The translations under genes and the position numbers were made by a program. This document shows positions 40,441 through 52,037 of a stretch of DNA of 64,000 nucleotides, piece after piece (position 1 is the stretch's first letter; each line of letters opens with the position of its first letter). The DNA is from Austwickia sp. TVS 96-490-7B. GTDB lineage: Bacteria; Actinomycetota; Actinomycetes; Actinomycetales; Dermatophilaceae. A model generated the notes under the pieces. It was given only the letters and a program-made list of their open reading frames with translations. It searched no databases and was not told the origin of the DNA. The stretch lies in NCBI RefSeq assembly GCF_019331795.1, contig NZ_JAHPZL010000008.1:402605-466604 (forward strand), given 5' to 3'.

Positions 40441-43400
40441 GGGAAGCCTCCATGATCCGCTCCCACACCTGGGAGCCATCCAGATCGAGCCCCTCCGCCT
40501 CAGAGGCAGCTCGTACGTCGAGGACACGCTGATAATCACGCGGCAGGATCAACGAGAAGCGCCGTCGCGCCGTCGGCCAATCCGCCAAGAGGCCTGCAGC
40601 CACTGTCGACCCCGTCATCTCCACATGTCTGCGCAACAACGACATCACCGGGTTGATGTCCTGCTCACGCAACGGAAGAACATCCACAAGATCACGGTTG
40701 ACTCGCTGCTCACGAAGATCCAGGACATACGCGACCCCACCGGACATCCCGGCCGCGACATTTCGACCAGTCGGTCCCAACACCACTACGACACCACCGG
40801 TCATGTATTCGCAGGCATGGTCACCCACCCCTTCGACGACCGCGCTCGCCCCGGAGTTGCGCACACAGAACCGTTCCCCTGCTTTGCCACGCAGGAAAAT
40901 CTCGCCGCTGGTCGCGCCGTAACCGACGACATTGCCTGCGATGACATTGTGTTCGGCCACTAGCGGCGCCTCCGTCGGCGGAAGCACCGCGATCCGCCCA
41001 CCAGACAAGCCTTTGCCGACGTAATCATTGGCCTCACCGACCAGGGTGAGAGTCACACCTACGGGGAGGAATGCACCCAACGACTGTCCTGCCTGCCCCG
41101 TCAAGTCGACCCGCACCGTGTCGGGCGCCAGACCGTCTCGATGTGCCTTGGTGACCTCGTGGCCGAGCATCGTCCCGACCGTGCGATTCACGTTACGGAC
41201 GCTGGCCCGCACCTGGACCGGCTCACCGGAGACCAACGCTGCACGGGCCTGATCGATCAGATCGTTGTCCAATGCCTGGTGGAGACCGTGATCCTGAGAT
41301 TGAGTGCAATACCGCGCCGTACCGTCCTGCGGGACTGCTTCAGTGAGGATCGGCGTCAGATCCAGACCCACCGCTTTCCAATGATCCACGGCATGTCGCA
41401 CATCCAACAGAGAACTCTGCCCCACGGCCTCCTCAATCGAACGGAAGCCAAGCTGCGCCAAGAGTTCACGAACTTCTTGCGCGATGTACTCGAAGAAGGT
41501 CTCCACGAACTCCGGACGCCCGGAGAAGCGTTTGCGCAACTCAGGGTTTTGGGTGGCCACCCCCACCGGACAGGTGTCTTGATGACACACCCGCATCATG
41601 ATGCATCCGGACACCACCAATGGCGCCGTAGCAAAACCAAACTCCTCCGCCCCCAGCAGGGCTGCGATGACCACGTCCCGACCGGTCTTGAGCTGCCCAT
41701 CCGTCTGCACCACAATCCGGTCGCGCAGACCGTTGAGCACCAACGTCTGTTGAGTCTCGGCCAACCCCAATTCCCAAGGCCCACCTGCGTGCTTCAACGA
41801 GGTCAGTGGGGAAGCTCCAGTGCCCCCGTCATGCCCGGAAATGAGCACCACATCGGCGTGAGCCTTGCTGACCCCGGTAGCGACCGTGCCCACTCCCATC
41901 TCAGACACTAGCTTCACGTGGATCCGCGCGTCCGGATTGGCGTTTTTCAGGTCGTGGATCAGCTGCGCCAAGTCCTCAATCGAGTAGATGTCGTGATGCG
42001 GCGGCGGGCTGATCAGCCCCACCCCCGGCGTACTATGCCGAGTCCGCGCCACCCACGGATACACCTTGTGGCCTGGCAGTTGGCCGCCCTCACCAGGCTT
42101 CGCTCCCTGCGCCATCTTGATCTGGATGTCATCAGCCTCACTGAGATAGAGGCTGGTGACTCCGAAACGGCCGGAAGCCACCTGTTTGATGGCGCTACGC
42201 CTCGTCGGGTCGAGGAGTCGTTCCACGTCCTCGCCGCCCTCACCGGTGTTGGATTTCCCGCCCAGCCGGTTCATGGCGATCGCCAACGTCTCGTGTGCCT
42301 CCCGGCTAATCGAGCCATAGCTCATCGCCCCGGTGGAAAACCGCTTGACGATCTGGGAGATCGGTTCAACCTCCTCAATCGGCACCGGGGTGCGCCCCGC
42401 CAGCTCGAACTCAAACAGGCCACGCAACGTCATTAAGCGTTTGGACTGGTCATCAACACGGGAGGTGTACTGCTTAAACAGGTCATACCGGCGACTACGA
42501 GTGGCATGCTGCAACCGGAAGACTGTCTCTGGATCAAAGAGGTGCAGCTCGCCTTCTCGACGCCACTGATACTCCCCTCCGATGGACAAAGTGCGGTGCG
42601 CATTACCCACCCCACTGCGCGGATAAGCCACCGCATGTCGGGCGGCGACCTCCTGGGCAATCACGTCCAGACCGATGCCGCCCAGCCGACTGGTGGTCCC
42701 AGTGAAGTACGCGTCGACGACCTCTTGGGACAATCCGATGCACTCAAAAACCTGCGCACCTCGGTAACTAGCAACGGTCGAAATTCCCATCTTGGACATG
42801 ACCTTCAACACGCCCTTGCCCAAGGCCTTGATGAGGTTAGCTACAGCCTTTTCGCTGGTCACCCCGGTGATGGCCCGAGAGCGGACCATGTCTTCCACCG
42901 TTTCCATGGCCAGATAGGGGTTGACTGCGGCAGCGCCAAAACCAATGAGCAAGGCCACATGGTGGACCTCGCGGACGTCTCCCGCCTCCACCAGCAGACC
43001 GACCCTGGTGCGAGTCTTCTCCCGAATCAAGTGGTGATGCACCGCCGCGGTGAGCAGCAACGACGGGATCGGTGCCTTATCGGCGGTGGAGTCTCGGTCG
43101 GAGAGGACCACGAAGCGGGCGCCACGGCGGATCGCGCCGGAGACTTCCTTGAAGATCATCTCCAGACGGTGGCGCATCGCGGCAGCCCCGCCAGAGACGT
43201 CGTACAACCCGGAAATGACCACCGTGCGGGTACTCGGTGCGTCCGCGTCCGCATCGATGTGCACGATCTTGGCTAACTCGTCGTTATCGATCACCGGGAA
43301 CGGCAACACGATCTGTCGACAATGGCGAGCCGAGGCATCCAATGCGTTGAACTCCGGACCCACTGTCGCTGCGACCGACGTCACCAGTTCTTCCCGAATG

Positions 43401-44980
43401 GCATCCAATGGCGGATTAGTGACCTGCGCAAACAGCTGAGTGAAGTAATCAAACAACAACCGTGGACGCGCCGAGAGCACTGCGATCGGCGTGTCAGTGC
43501 CCATCGATCCCAACGCTTCGACCCCGGTCGCTGCCATCGGCCCCAGGACGATCCGCAGATCCTCGCCGGTATACCCGAAGGTCTGCTGGCGACGAGCCAC
43601 CGAACTGGGGGTGTGCAGAATGTGTTCGCGTTCGGGGAGATCAGCCAGGTTGACCATCCCCTCAGCGAGCCATTCGCCGTACGGATGCTCCTCAGCGAGC
43701 GCAGATTTGACTTCATCGTCGGAGATGATCCGTCCGGCGGCGGTGTCGACGAGGAACATCTTGCCTGGACTGAGGCGACCCTTCTCCACGATTCGATGGG
43801 AGGGGATGTCCAGCACTCCCGCCTCACTGCCCAGTACGACGAGGCCGTCGTCGGTGATCCAATATCGTCCTGGGCGAAGTCCGTTGCGGTCCAGGACGGC
43901 ACCCACCACGGAGCCGTCGGTGAAGGTGACGCACGCAGGGCCGTCCCATGGCTCCATGAAGCAGCCATGGAATTCGTAGAAGGCGCGGCGGGCCGGGTCC
44001 ATCTCCGCGTGGTTTTCCCACGCTTCGGGGATCATCATCAATACCGCGTGCGGCAGGCTACGTCCACCCAGGTGTAGCAGTTCGAGGACCTCGTCGAATG
44101 ATGCGGAGTCCGATCCATGCGGGTCGCAGATGGGGAACAGCCGGCTCAGATCTCCGGGAATGAGGTCGCTGGCTAGGACCGACTCTCGGGCGGCCATCCA
44201 GTTACGGTTTCCGCGGACTGTGTTGATCTCGCCGTTGTGCGCGATGAGCCGGTAGGGGTGGGCCAGCGGCCAGCTGGGGAAGGTGTTGGTGGAGAACCGG
44301 CTGTGGACCAGGGCGAGTTCGCTGACGAGACGGGTGTCGTGCAGGTCAGGGTAGAACTCGTCGAGTTGTTCGGTGGTGAGCATCCCTTTGTAGACGAGGG
44401 TTCGCGCGGAGAGTGAGGGGAAGTACACCCCCGTTTCGTGTTCGGCTCGTTTGCGCAGACAGAAGGCGAGTCGGTCCACGGCGATGCCTTCAGCGTCGCT
44501 GTGATCTCCGGCGCCGGTGACGAAGAGCTGAGCGAAATGGGGCATGACATCGCGGGCGACTTGGCCGATGACATCAGCTCGGACGGGCACATCGCGCCAT
44601 CCCAGGACCTGGAGTCCTTCCTCGACGGCGAGGCTTTCGATACGACGGACGGCGTCGGCCCGCTCTGCGTCATCGACGGGCAGGTAGGCGGTGCCTACGG
44701 CGTATCTGCCTGGTGCGGGAAGGTCCAGGTCGACGACGGCGCGCAGGAATGCGTCCGGGACCTGCAGCAGGATGCCTGCACCGTCACCGACCATCGGATC
44801 GGCTCCGGTGGCGCCGCGATGGTCGAGGTTGCGCAGTGCAGTCAGCGCCTGCTCGACGATGTCATGCCCCGCCGTGCCTCGTAGCGTGGCCACCATGGCC
44901 ACGCCACAGGCGTCATGCTCCAGGGCAGGGTCGTAGAGCCCCGTCCGGGACGGGATGGCGGAGAAGTCACGTGCGGACAC
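40433..44980 (-). CDS. gltB: Glutamate synthase large subunit
   Basis: 1515 residues from GTG 44980 ([17 protein letters not shown]), chosen for AAGGACGG 9 bases upstream; the open frame begins earlier at 45058. After a short propeptide the nucleophile Cys lies in [11 protein letters not shown], starting the glutaminase domain. The FMN synthase domain has [13 protein letters not shown]-like and [11 protein letters not shown] motifs. Cysteines for a 3Fe-4S cluster are in [15 protein letters not shown], preceded by CIMM. A GXGXG repeat domain ends the protein. It converts glutamine and 2-oxoglutarate to two glutamates with GltD. Confidence 0.96.
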   Translation of the reverse strand: MSARDFSAIPSRTGLYDPALEHDACGVAMVATLRGTAGHDIVEQALTALRNLDHRGATGADPMVGDGAGILLQVPDAFLRAVVDLDLPAPGRYAVGTAYLPVDDAERADAVRRIESLAVEEGLQVLGWRDVPVRADVIGQVARDVMPHFAQLFVTGAGDHSDAEGIAVDRLAFCLRKRAEHETGVYFPSLSARTLVYKGMLTTEQLDEFYPDLHDTRLVSELALVHSRFSTNTFPSWPLAHPYRLIAHNGEINTVRGNRNWMAARESVLASDLIPGDLSRLFPICDPHGSDSASFDEVLELLHLGGRSLPHAVLMMIPEAWENHAEMDPARRAFYEFHGCFMEPWDGPACVTFTDGSVVGAVLDRNGLRPGRYWITDDGLVVLGSEAGVLDIPSHRIVEKGRLSPGKMFLVDTAAGRIISDDEVKSALAEEHPYGEWLAEGMVNLADLPEREHILHTPSSVARRQQTFGYTGEDLRIVLGPMAATGVEALGSMGTDTPIAVLSARPRLLFDYFTQLFAQVTNPPLDAIREELVTSVAATVGPEFNALDASARHCRQIVLPFPVIDNDELAKIVHIDADADAPSTRTVVISGLYDVSGGAAAMRHRLEMIFKEVSGAIRRGARFVVLSDRDSTADKAPIPSLLLTAAVHHHLIREKTRTRVGLLVEAGDVREVHHVALLIGFGAAAVNPYLAMETVEDMVRSRAITGVTSEKAVANLIKALGKGVLKVMSKMGISTVASYRGAQVFECIGLSQEVVDAYFTGTTSRLGGIGLDVIAQEVAARHAVAYPRSGVGNAHRTLSIGGEYQWRREGELHLFDPETVFRLQHATRSRRYDLFKQYTSRVDDQSKRLMTLRGLFEFELAGRTPVPIEEVEPISQIVKRFSTGAMSYGSISREAHETLAIAMNRLGGKSNTGEGGEDVERLLDPTRRSAIKQVASGRFGVTSLYLSEADDIQIKMAQGAKPGEGGQLPGHKVYPWVARTRHSTPGVGLISPPPHHDIYSIEDLAQLIHDLKNANPDARIHVKLVSEMGVGTVATGVSKAHADVVLISGHDGGTGASPLTSLKHAGGPWELGLAETQQTLVLNGLRDRIVVQTDGQLKTGRDVVIAALLGAEEFGFATAPLVVSGCIMMRVCHQDTCPVGVATQNPELRKRFSGRPEFVETFFEYIAQEVRELLAQLGFRSIEEAVGQSSLLDVRHAVDHWKAVGLDLTPILTEAVPQDGTARYCTQSQDHGLHQALDNDLIDQARAALVSGEPVQVRASVRNVNRTVGTMLGHEVTKAHRDGLAPDTVRVDLTGQAGQSLGAFLPVGVTLTLVGEANDYVGKGLSGGRIAVLPPTEAPLVAEHNVIAGNVVGYGATSGEIFLRGKAGERFCVRNSGASAVVEGVGDHACEYMTGGVVVVLGPTGRNVAAGMSGGVAYVLDLREQRVNRDLVDVLPLREQDINPVMSLLRRHVEMTGSTVAAGLLADWPTARRRFSLILPRDYQRVLDVRAASEAEGLDLDGSQVWERIMEASRG

Positions 44981-45296
44981 GTCGTTCACCGTCCTTGTCT
45001 GCGTGGACCGACTGAGGGTCAGTGAAGAGGGACAGCACACCAGGCTGCAGCGGTGCACGGCCTGGACGTGCGCCGGACAGCGCTGTCCAGTGGCGGCACT
45101 CTACCGGTTCAACCGACCGACATACGATCCCTGAAGTCTCATATTCCGAGACGAACAGGTGAGGAAGTGGATGAACGGCACTCCGGCCCGGCCGAAATGT
45201 CACGTCAGCCCCATTCGACCCACCCCTAGGATGGCCGAGGTGCCCCATCCGTCCCAGCACCACCCGCCGCAGAGGACGCAGCCAAGGAGAACACCC
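44981..45296. other. Divergent intergenic region between gltB and the DUF929 gene
   Basis: 316 bases with no credible gene. It should hold promoters for both directions. The one clear structure is the palindrome at 45136-45152, listed separately. Confidence 0.5.
45136..45152. promoter_or_regulatory. Palindromic operator candidate upstream of gltB
   Basis: GTCTC-ATATTCC-GAGAC, an A/T-centred 5-base inverted repeat 156 bases ahead of gltB and 145 ahead of the divergent gene. It shares TCTCATAT with the palindrome in front of the HTH-MurA gene. The regulator is unknown. Confidence 0.35.
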
Positions 45297-46172
45297 GTGA
45301 GTCAGAGCGACCATCCCTCTCCCCCCAGCACACCCCACCCGATGCAGGCCGAACAGCGCTCCCACACCCAACGCGGCAAAGCCGTGCGCACAGCCATCGC
45401 CGCAGTCTGCGCAGTCGCCCTGGTCGTGGTCGGCATGTGGGCGCTCACCCAGGGCACGGGTGGCACCTCATCGCCTGCTGCGAGCGCGACCCCCACCCCT
45501 CGAGGCACCGGCAGCGGCGCCTACGTCAAAGCGATGGTGTCTGTCCCCGCCGCTGATCTCGATGCCGTCGGAGCGGGGACGGTCGCCCACTTCCCCACCC
45601 CGGTCACTGACGGCAAGGTCGAAAAGGTCGACGGCAAGCCACGCGTGTTGTACGTCGGCGCCGAATTTTGTCCCTTCTGCGCTGTGCAACGGTGGCCGCT
45701 GGTGATCGCGCTCTCCCGCTTCGGCACCTTTGACGGACTCCAACCGAGCCTGTCCAGTCCGGAGGAAGGGGCGCTGTCCGATATCCCGTCGGTCACCTTC
45801 AAGAGCTCCCGTTACACCAGCGAATACCTGCACTTCGACGGCGTTGAACTCAGCGACCGGCACGGCCAGCCGATGGCAGAACTCACCCCCGCGGACAAGG
45901 CCCTCAAAGCGAAACTCAACCCCAGGGGAGGTATTCCGTGGCTGTACTGGGGCACCGCTACGAGCGGAACGTCATACGACGGCACCAGTTTCTTGCCCGG
46001 GGCCGACGGTGACGCGATTGCCGCCAAACTCAAAGACACCTCTTCACCAGAAGCCCGCGCCATCCTCGGCTCAGCCAACATGCTGACCGCGCATCTGTGC
46101 ACTCTCACCGACAACAAACCCGCTGACGTGTGCACCTCACGGGGAGTGACCGCCGCCGCGCCTAAGAAGTGA
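45297..46172 (+). CDS. Membrane-anchored thioredoxin-fold protein (DUF929 family)
   Basis: 291 residues from GTG 45297 with AAGGAGA six bases upstream. A single membrane segment ([17 protein letters not shown], about 25-45) is followed by a Thr/Pro/Ala-rich stretch and a thioredoxin-like domain with [16 protein letters not shown]; the CPFC pair resembles an oxidoreductase active site. GGIPWLYWG supplies the cis-Pro-like region. It probably acts outside the membrane in disulfide chemistry, like the DsbA-type protein at 47226-48017. It is convergent with lgt. Confidence 0.85.
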   Translation: MSQSDHPSPPSTPHPMQAEQRSHTQRGKAVRTAIAAVCAVALVVVGMWALTQGTGGTSSPAASATPTPRGTGSGAYVKAMVSVPAADLDAVGAGTVAHFPTPVTDGKVEKVDGKPRVLYVGAEFCPFCAVQRWPLVIALSRFGTFDGLQPSLSSPEEGALSDIPSVTFKSSRYTSEYLHFDGVELSDRHGQPMAELTPADKALKAKLNPRGGIPWLYWGTATSGTSYDGTSFLPGADGDAIAAKLKDTSSPEARAILGSANMLTAHLCTLTDNKPADVCTSRGVTAAAPKK

Positions 46173-46186
46173 CCTGCTAGAGCACG

Positions 46187-46225
46187 CACGGTGGGCCCCC
46201 ACATCTGATGTGGGGGCCCACCGTG
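46187..46225. terminator. Bidirectional terminator between DUF929 gene and lgt
   Basis: A perfect 19-base inverted repeat (46187-46205 with 46207-46225) with a nominal one-base loop, so the real loop opens a few pairs; TTT follows. It lies between convergent genes. Confidence 0.88.
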
Positions 46226-46245
46226 TTTGCGGATGTCAGGTCGGA

Positions 46246-47226
46246 TTAAGAGCGAGAAGCAGGCGGATCTTTCTTCTCTGCCCCCTCATCGGCTCCGACC
46301 TCAGTCACCGATGTCGGCTCAGGAGTGGCCGCCGGGGGGAGGGATTCCACCTCATGGGAAGGCTCAGCGACTGATCCAGCCACCAGTTGTGGCTCTGCCG
46401 GGGTACGCCGGGACAACCACCAGAACCACCATGCGCCGAAACAGAACACCACCAACGATGTCCAGTTATTCAATCGCCACCCGAGGAAATGGTTAGCGTC
46501 GTCGATACGGAGATATTCGATCCACGCCCTACCGAGCGTGTATCCCATCACGTAGACCGCAAATAGCCGACCCGGGCGACGCTCTCCATCCAGGCGAGGC
46601 CCCATCCACCACAACACTCCAGCCAACGCCACGCACCACAGCGACTCATACAGGAATGTCGGATGAAACGTCCCGATGACCACCGGCTGCCCGGATCCAT
46701 CCACCATGGCTCGACCCAAAGCGTGGTTCCACTGATGGATTTCCAATCCCCAGGGAAGGTCGGTGGGGCCGCCGTACAACTCGTTGTTGAACCAGTTACC
46801 CCACCTCCCGACCGCTTGAGCCAACGCCAAACCTGGCGCTAATGCGTCACCGAGGGTGAGGAAGGGCACGTCGTACCGACGACATCCCAGCCAAGCACCC
46901 AGCGCACCCAGTGCGACTGCACCCCAGATGCCCAGGCCACCTTCCCAGATGTACAACGCCCGGATCGGGCTGCCGCCAGCACCGAAATACGGCTGCGGAC
47001 TGGAGATCACATGATAAAGACGCCCACCGACGATACCGAAGGGCACCGCCCACAGCGCCACATCCAAGGCCCGCTCAGGCTCCACCCCCCGACGCGCCAG
47101 CCGCTTCGCGAGGATCCAGGTGGCCAGCACGATTCCCGTCAGCAAACACAGCGCATACGCCCGGACAGGAAACGGCCCGAGATACCAGACCGCCACATCA
47201 GGGCTGGGAATCGACGCCGGCAACAT
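46246..47226 (-). CDS. lgt: Prolipoprotein diacylglyceryl transferase
   Basis: 326 residues from ATG 47226, overlapping the upstream stop (TGATG). About seven membrane segments; signature YIWEGGLGIWGAVALGA, the Lgt motif VGRWGNWFNNELYGGPTDLPWGL, and FHPTFLYESLW with essential His/Tyr/Glu. The last 50 residues form a Pro/Glu/Thr-rich cytoplasmic tail common in actinobacterial Lgt. It adds diacylglycerol to the lipobox Cys of lipoproteins. It is the last gene of the his/trp/redox chain. Confidence 0.95.
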   Translation of the reverse strand: MLPASIPSPDVAVWYLGPFPVRAYALCLLTGIVLATWILAKRLARRGVEPERALDVALWAVPFGIVGGRLYHVISSPQPYFGAGGSPIRALYIWEGGLGIWGAVALGALGAWLGCRRYDVPFLTLGDALAPGLALAQAVGRWGNWFNNELYGGPTDLPWGLEIHQWNHALGRAMVDGSGQPVVIGTFHPTFLYESLWCVALAGVLWWMGPRLDGERRPGRLFAVYVMGYTLGRAWIEYLRIDDANHFLGWRLNNWTSLVVFCFGAWWFWWLSRRTPAEPQLVAGSVAEPSHEVESLPPAATPEPTSVTEVGADEGAEKKDPPASRS

Positions 47227-48017
47227 CACTTTGCCATCTCGGAGATCTTCGCCTCGAAGGCCTGGCCGTCGTTGACCCCTTCCAACTTCATGACTTGGCC
47301 GTTCAGGTAGAACGCCGGCGTGCCAATGATCTTCAGCTTGTCACTGGTGTGCTTTTCCACTGACTTCAAGTAACGGGAGTATTTTTTCTCCGAGACGCAC
47401 TGCTTCCACGAATCGAATGCTGCACCGGTCAAACCGGCATCTTGACCGGCTTTTTCGATCGCACTGTCGGCGTACCCGTCACCTTCTTTAGGCTGAGCTG
47501 CGAACAACTTGTCATGCACCGCTTCAAACTTTCCCTCATTGGCAGCGCACATGGCGGCGTTGCCGGCTTTCACCGACGAATCGTTACGCAGGTTGTCATC
47601 AAGGAAGGTCTTGACGTAGTAGACGACGTTGAGTTTGCCGGCTTTAGCCATCTCGGCGATCTTCTGCCCGTACTTGTCCTCATTGACCTTGCACAACGGG
47701 CACTGGAAGTCCTCGAAGATCGTCAGTGTGGGCACACCATCCTTGAGCTTGCCGTCGTTCGTCGCGACGATCGCATCAGTCGGGCTGGCCACTCCCTTCG
47801 GCAAGGGCATCTCAGGCAGCGTCGCTCCAGGCGAGGACTTGCCGTCAGGCAACGAGCCCGGCATGCCGTCGTCTTCGCGATTCATGAAAAGAGTCACCCC
47901 GACTCCGATGACCACGACGATGACCACGACGAGCGCCAGGATCAGCTTGACGGGACTCGTCTGCGCCCTCGAGGCCGCAGCGATCTTCGCCTGACGATCG
48001 TTTGTCGGAGTCGGCAT
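47226..48017 (-). CDS. DsbA-like thioredoxin-domain protein, membrane anchored
   Basis: 263 residues from ATG 48017 with AAGGAGAG upstream. One membrane segment (LILALVVVIVVVIGVGVTL, 25-43), then a DsbA-type fold with FEDFQCPLCKVNEDKY (CPLC active site) and a cis-Pro loop IGTPAFYLNG. Likely an extracytoplasmic disulfide oxidoreductase, the family actinobacteria use for oxidative folding. It sits between the MauE/DoxX membrane protein and lgt, suggesting an envelope redox module. Confidence 0.9.
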   Translation of the reverse strand: MPTPTNDRQAKIAAASRAQTSPVKLILALVVVIVVVIGVGVTLFMNREDDGMPGSLPDGKSSPGATLPEMPLPKGVASPTDAIVATNDGKLKDGVPTLTIFEDFQCPLCKVNEDKYGQKIAEMAKAGKLNVVYYVKTFLDDNLRNDSSVKAGNAAMCAANEGKFEAVHDKLFAAQPKEGDGYADSAIEKAGQDAGLTGAAFDSWKQCVSEKKYSRYLKSVEKHTSDKLKIIGTPAFYLNGQVMKLEGVNDGQAFEAKISEMAK

Positions 48018-48170
48018 GCGTTTCTCTCCTTGGGGCAGAGCGGTACCCCGAAGGGCACCTGATGTTCCAACTGTCGGACGGGGCCACCAGCCTACGGTGC
48101 CGATCTGGACAGGACGCTCAGGTAAGAATCAGCAACGCCGTCAGCCCCGAACGAGACTCGAGGGCACCGA

Positions 48171-48680
48171 TCACCTGTTGTCGATGAGACGATCCACTGA
48201 CCAGTGGCTCTCCGGCCGCCAACACAGCCACCCTGCGCAGACCAGGAAGGCCATGTCCCGCACGATCTCCACCCAGTAACTCGGATCAGCACCGGGCGCC
48301 AGGCTGCCATCTCCACCGAAACATCCACAGTCGATTCGCAGGCCACGGGCCCAGGCACTGCCGATACCAATGATGAAGAAGACCAGCAGCACCGCAGAGA
48401 TGAACCCGGAAGGACGAGTGAACAACCCCACCAAAAGCAGCACCCCGAGCGCCAGCTCGACGATGGGCAGCGACTGCCCAATCATGGCGGCGAGGTCGAA
48501 GGAAAACAGTTGGTACGCCTGGACTGCGCGGGCGCTGGTCGTCGGACGATCAATCTTGGTGACGGAAGCGTAGATCCAGACCACGGCGAGGACGAGTCGC
48601 GACGCGATCGTCAGCCAGGGGTACCAGGCCACCATCCGGGAAGGGGTGGGGGTCGGTGTCTCCACCTGCGTCACAGTCAT
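48171..48680 (-). CDS. MauE/DoxX-family redox-associated membrane protein
   Basis: 169 residues from ATG 48680 with GGGAGAGAAGG upstream. About four membrane helices (WLTIASRLVLAVVWIYASVTKI, LPIVELALGVLLLVGLF, SGFISAVLLVFFIIGIG) and a Cys motif LRIDCGCFGG typical of MauE-like proteins. Relatives are linked to disulfide or quinone redox chemistry, and the gene stands next to the DsbA-like gene, which may be its partner. It overlaps the trpA stop by 4 bases. Confidence 0.88.
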   Translation of the reverse strand: MTVTQVETPTPTPSRMVAWYPWLTIASRLVLAVVWIYASVTKIDRPTTSARAVQAYQLFSFDLAAMIGQSLPIVELALGVLLLVGLFTRPSGFISAVLLVFFIIGIGSAWARGLRIDCGCFGGDGSLAPGADPSYWVEIVRDMAFLVCAGWLCWRPESHWSVDRLIDNR

Positions 48681-49507
48681 CCTTCTCTCCCTGTTGTCCG
48701 AACTCCCTCGGCCAGTTGCTGAGTCAGTTCTCGGAGCGCAGCAATCCGGTCGAGCCACGGCCTGTCCGTGCCGATCGTCCTGACCAACGCGGAGCCGACG
48801 ATCACGCCGTCAGCGTAACGTGCCAGTTCTGTTGCTTGGTAACGGTTTCCAACGCCAAGGCCAACACACAGTGGCAAAGCAGTCGCTGCTCTGGTCCGAT
48901 CAACCAAACCCTGAGCAGCAAAACCCACCTCCGCCCGCGCCCCAGTGACACCCATCACTGACGACACATAGACAAAACCGCGACACTGCGCCACAGTCAT
49001 CGCTAACCGCTCGTCAGTGCTGCTGGGAGCGACCAGGAAGATCGGGCACAGCCCGTAGCGCTGTGCCGCCTCCAGCCACACTCCCGCCTCGTCAGGGACC
49101 AGATCGGGAGTGATCAACCCCGCCCCTCCAGCGGCGGCAAGTTCCGCAGCAAAAGCATCGACGCCGTACCGCAGGATCGGATTCCAATAGCTCATCACCA
49201 CCGGAGTGCCTCCGGCATCAGAGACCGCACGCACCGCCGTCAACACATCCGCCAACCGGGTACCGGCACGCAACGCGCGGGCTGCCGCGTCCTGGATCAC
49301 CGGACCGTCTAACACCGGATCGCTATACGGCACCCCAACTTCGACGATGTCGCAGCCTGCTTCAACCATCACCTGCATGGCTTCAATAGACGCCGCGACC
49401 TGTGGAAAACCTACCGGGAGATATCCCACCAAAGCCGCTCGACCCTGTGCACGTGCCTGGTCAAAAACCTCGGCGATCCGGGCTTCACCGGTGCGCTGCG
49501 TCATCAT
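48677..49507 (-). CDS. trpA: Tryptophan synthase alpha chain
   Basis: 276 residues. Catalytic Glu in [20 protein letters not shown] and Asp in the LVPDEA region; phosphate-binding [10 protein letters not shown] and VIVGSALV. It cleaves indole-3-glycerol phosphate to indole for TrpB. The start overlaps the trpB stop (ATGATG) and the stop overlaps the mauE start, so translation is coupled throughout. Confidence 0.95.
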   Translation of the reverse strand: MMTQRTGEARIAEVFDQARAQGRAALVGYLPVGFPQVAASIEAMQVMVEAGCDIVEVGVPYSDPVLDGPVIQDAAARALRAGTRLADVLTAVRAVSDAGGTPVVMSYWNPILRYGVDAFAAELAAAGGAGLITPDLVPDEAGVWLEAAQRYGLCPIFLVAPSSTDERLAMTVAQCRGFVYVSSVMGVTGARAEVGFAAQGLVDRTRAATALPLCVGLGVGNRYQATELARYADGVIVGSALVRTIGTDRPWLDRIAALRELTQQLAEGVRTTGREG

Positions 49508-50730
49508 CCCCGCTCCTGTGGGGTCGACGGTGTTGTGTCTTCATCAACCAATCCGAAATAGCGAGCGGCAGTATCCACGTCCTTGTCACCTCGACCAGAC
49601 AGGTTCACCACCAGCACCGCGTCCGGTCCCAGCTCGCGACCAACCTGCATCGCCCCGGCGAGAGCATGGGCGGACTCAATGGCCGGGAGAATCCCCTCGG
49701 TCCGAGTCAACAGCTGAAAAGCGGCCATTGCTTCGTCATCAGTGGCATGACGGTATTCAGCGCGTCCGGTGGCATACAGGTGGGCATGTTCCGGGCCAAC
49801 GCTGGGATAGTCCAATCCCGCTGAAATCGAGTGGGATTCCACTGTCTGCCCGTCCTCGTCCTGCAACAGGTACGTCGCCGCACCGTGCAATACCCCCGGA
49901 GTGCCGCCACTGAACCGAGCAGCGTGACGCCCAGATTCGATGCCTTCGCCACCGGCCTCTACCCCGATGAGGCGAACGTGATGATCGTCGAGGAACCGGT
50001 GGAAGATCCCGATGGCATTCGAGCCACCGCCGACACAAGCGATGACAGCGTCCGGGAGCCGACCGGCCTGTTCCAGAATCTGCTCCCGAGCCTCCTGACC
50101 GATCACGCTGTGGAAGTCACGCACCATCTCCGGGAAAGGATGCGGCCCGGTGACCGTGCCGAGGACGTAGTGAGTGTCATCCACGTGCGCCACCCAGTCC
50201 CGTAACGCCTCGTTGACAGCGTCCTTCAGCGTCCGGCTCCCTTGCCTGACCGGCACCACCTGTGCCCCCAGCAAACGCATCCGGGCGACATTCAACGCCT
50301 GCCGTTCGGTATCGCGCTCCCCCATATACACGACGCAGTCCAGCCCCATGAGTGCGGCCGCAGTAGCCGTGGCCACCCCATGCTGTCCTGCCCCGGTTTC
50401 GGCGATGACTCGGGATTTACCCATCCGCACCGCCAACAATGCCTGCCCGAGCACATTGTTGATCTTGTGGGACCCGGTGTGGTTGAGGTCTTCGCGTTTG
50501 AGGAAGACCTGCGCTCCGCCACAATGCGCCGCAAAACGCAGGGCCGGGGTCAACGGGCTGGGGCGCCCCGTATACAGCCGCTGTAACCGGTTCAGCTCAT
50601 CACGAAAAGCCGGATCAGCCCAGGCCTGGTGACGAGCCCGGTCCAGATCGTCCAAAGCGGCCATCAGTGCTTCTGGCACATATCGCCCGCCGAATTCTCC
50701 AAACCGCCCCACTGACGGCGGGACAGTCAC
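49504..50730 (-). CDS. trpB: Tryptophan synthase beta chain
   Basis: 408 residues from GTG 50730, which overlaps the trpC stop (GTGA) and has GGGAG upstream. Pyridoxal-phosphate Lys in [14 protein letters not shown], phosphate loop [22 protein letters not shown], and monovalent cation region typical of TrpB1. It condenses indole with serine. Confidence 0.96.
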   Translation of the reverse strand: MTVPPSVGRFGEFGGRYVPEALMAALDDLDRARHQAWADPAFRDELNRLQRLYTGRPSPLTPALRFAAHCGGAQVFLKREDLNHTGSHKINNVLGQALLAVRMGKSRVIAETGAGQHGVATATAAALMGLDCVVYMGERDTERQALNVARMRLLGAQVVPVRQGSRTLKDAVNEALRDWVAHVDDTHYVLGTVTGPHPFPEMVRDFHSVIGQEAREQILEQAGRLPDAVIACVGGGSNAIGIFHRFLDDHHVRLIGVEAGGEGIESGRHAARFSGGTPGVLHGAATYLLQDEDGQTVESHSISAGLDYPSVGPEHAHLYATGRAEYRHATDDEAMAAFQLLTRTEGILPAIESAHALAGAMQVGRELGPDAVLVVNLSGRGDKDVDTAARYFGLVDEDTTPSTPQERG

Positions 50731-51548
50731 GATTCGCTCCCGTGCCGCAAGCACGGATGCGCTCCGGCCGTGACCAACTCGTGCACTGCTTCCCGTGGTC
50801 GCCCCCCAGTGACCAGGGCTTCTCCCACCAATACGGCGTCAGCACCGTGGCGGGCAAATTCCAGGACATCATGGGGGCCGCGCACCCCCGACTCTGCAAC
50901 AATCACCGTCTCGGCAGGCAGCATCGGCGCTACCCGGGCGAATGTCCCCCGGTCCACGTCCAACGTCTTCAAATCACGGTTGTTGATGCCAATGATCCGA
51001 GCGCCGGCATCCATGGCGCGACGCGCTTCGATGTCGTCATGGACCTCCACCACCGCGGACATCCCCAACGATCGGGTCCGTTCCAGCAAACCCACCAAAA
51101 CCTCCTGCTCCAAGGCCGCGACGATCAACAGAACGAGATCTGCGCCATAGGCTCGCGCTTCCCAGATCTGGTAAGGGTCAACGACAAAATCTTTGCGGAG
51201 CACGGGGATGTCGACTGCGGACCGCACCTCGACGAGATCGTCCAGGCTCCCTCCGAAGCGTCGCTTCTCGGTGAGGACACTAATGACGCTGGCCCCGCCA
51301 GCCTCGTAATCGCGGGCTAAGCCCGCAGGGTCGGCAATCATCGCCAACGCCCCCTTGCTGGGGCTGCTGCGTTTGACCTCCGCGATCACCGTGACCCCGG
51401 TGCCAGCGCCTCGCAAGGCCGCCACACCATCCCTAGCGGACACAGCGCGAGCAGCGCGTTCCTTCACCTGCTCCAGGCTCACCTGGGAGCGTCGCTGTTG
51501 CAGGTCCTCACGGACACCGGCAAGGAGATCGTCCAGAACGGTAGGCAC
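50727..51548 (-). CDS. trpC: Indole-3-glycerol phosphate synthase
   Basis: 273 residues from GTG 51548 ([15 protein letters not shown]), preceded by AGGGTGAG; the frame is open to 51581. Signature [13 protein letters not shown] with the catalytic Lys, [16 protein letters not shown], and [12 protein letters not shown]. It closes the indole ring in tryptophan synthesis. Unlike in enterobacteria it is not fused to TrpF. Confidence 0.95.
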   Translation of the reverse strand: MPTVLDDLLAGVREDLQQRRSQVSLEQVKERAARAVSARDGVAALRGAGTGVTVIAEVKRSSPSKGALAMIADPAGLARDYEAGGASVISVLTEKRRFGGSLDDLVEVRSAVDIPVLRKDFVVDPYQIWEARAYGADLVLLIVAALEQEVLVGLLERTRSLGMSAVVEVHDDIEARRAMDAGARIIGINNRDLKTLDVDRGTFARVAPMLPAETVIVAESGVRGPHDVLEFARHGADAVLVGEALVTGGRPREAVHELVTAGAHPCLRHGSES

Positions 51549-51638
51549 GCCGCTCACCCTAACTAGTGGGCCCGAGATCACCAGACACCCGGTCGCGTAC
51601 AGAGACGCCGCAGCTGTCAGCCGCAGCGATCAGGTCCC

Positions 51639-51839
51639 TCAGAACAGGTCGTGGGTCATCCCCGCACGGTTCATCCCAATCCAGGCAACTACCCCGGCCA
51701 CAGTGATCACCACACCGCCGATCCACAACCAGGACAGCTCGGCGACGAGGCCGACACAAATACAGGCCGCGCCGATCAGGATCAACAAGGTGCCCGTCCA
51801 GGCAGCAGGAGTGTTACCGTGCGAGACCTTGCCGGACAT
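51639..51839 (-). CDS. HGxxP small membrane protein of the trp locus (DUF6704-like)
   Basis: 66 residues from ATG 51839 with GGAGG 9 bases upstream. The defining motif HGNTPAAWTGT (7-17) is followed by two membrane helices (LLILIGAACICVGLVAEL and LWIGGVVITVAGVVAWIGM). Proteins of this kind sit between trpE and trpC in many actinobacteria; function is unknown. Position and motif make the family call good. Confidence 0.85.
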   Translation of the reverse strand: MSGKVSHGNTPAAWTGTLLILIGAACICVGLVAELSWLWIGGVVITVAGVVAWIGMNRAGMTHDLF

Positions 51840-52037
51840 CTGTGCTTCCTCCACCGTTCATGAACATAGGTCACGACGACTGCCATCGTGGCCCGTCACC
51901 TCTCCACAGCACCGCTGCGGACAGCAAAGGCCACTGTCACCCCGTCGTGGCCGCCATTGTGCCAAGGCCATGACAACTACGCCGTCCGAGACCTCACCTC
52001 ACCCCCAGGTTGGCCGTCAGGCGGCGCAGCTGTGCGC

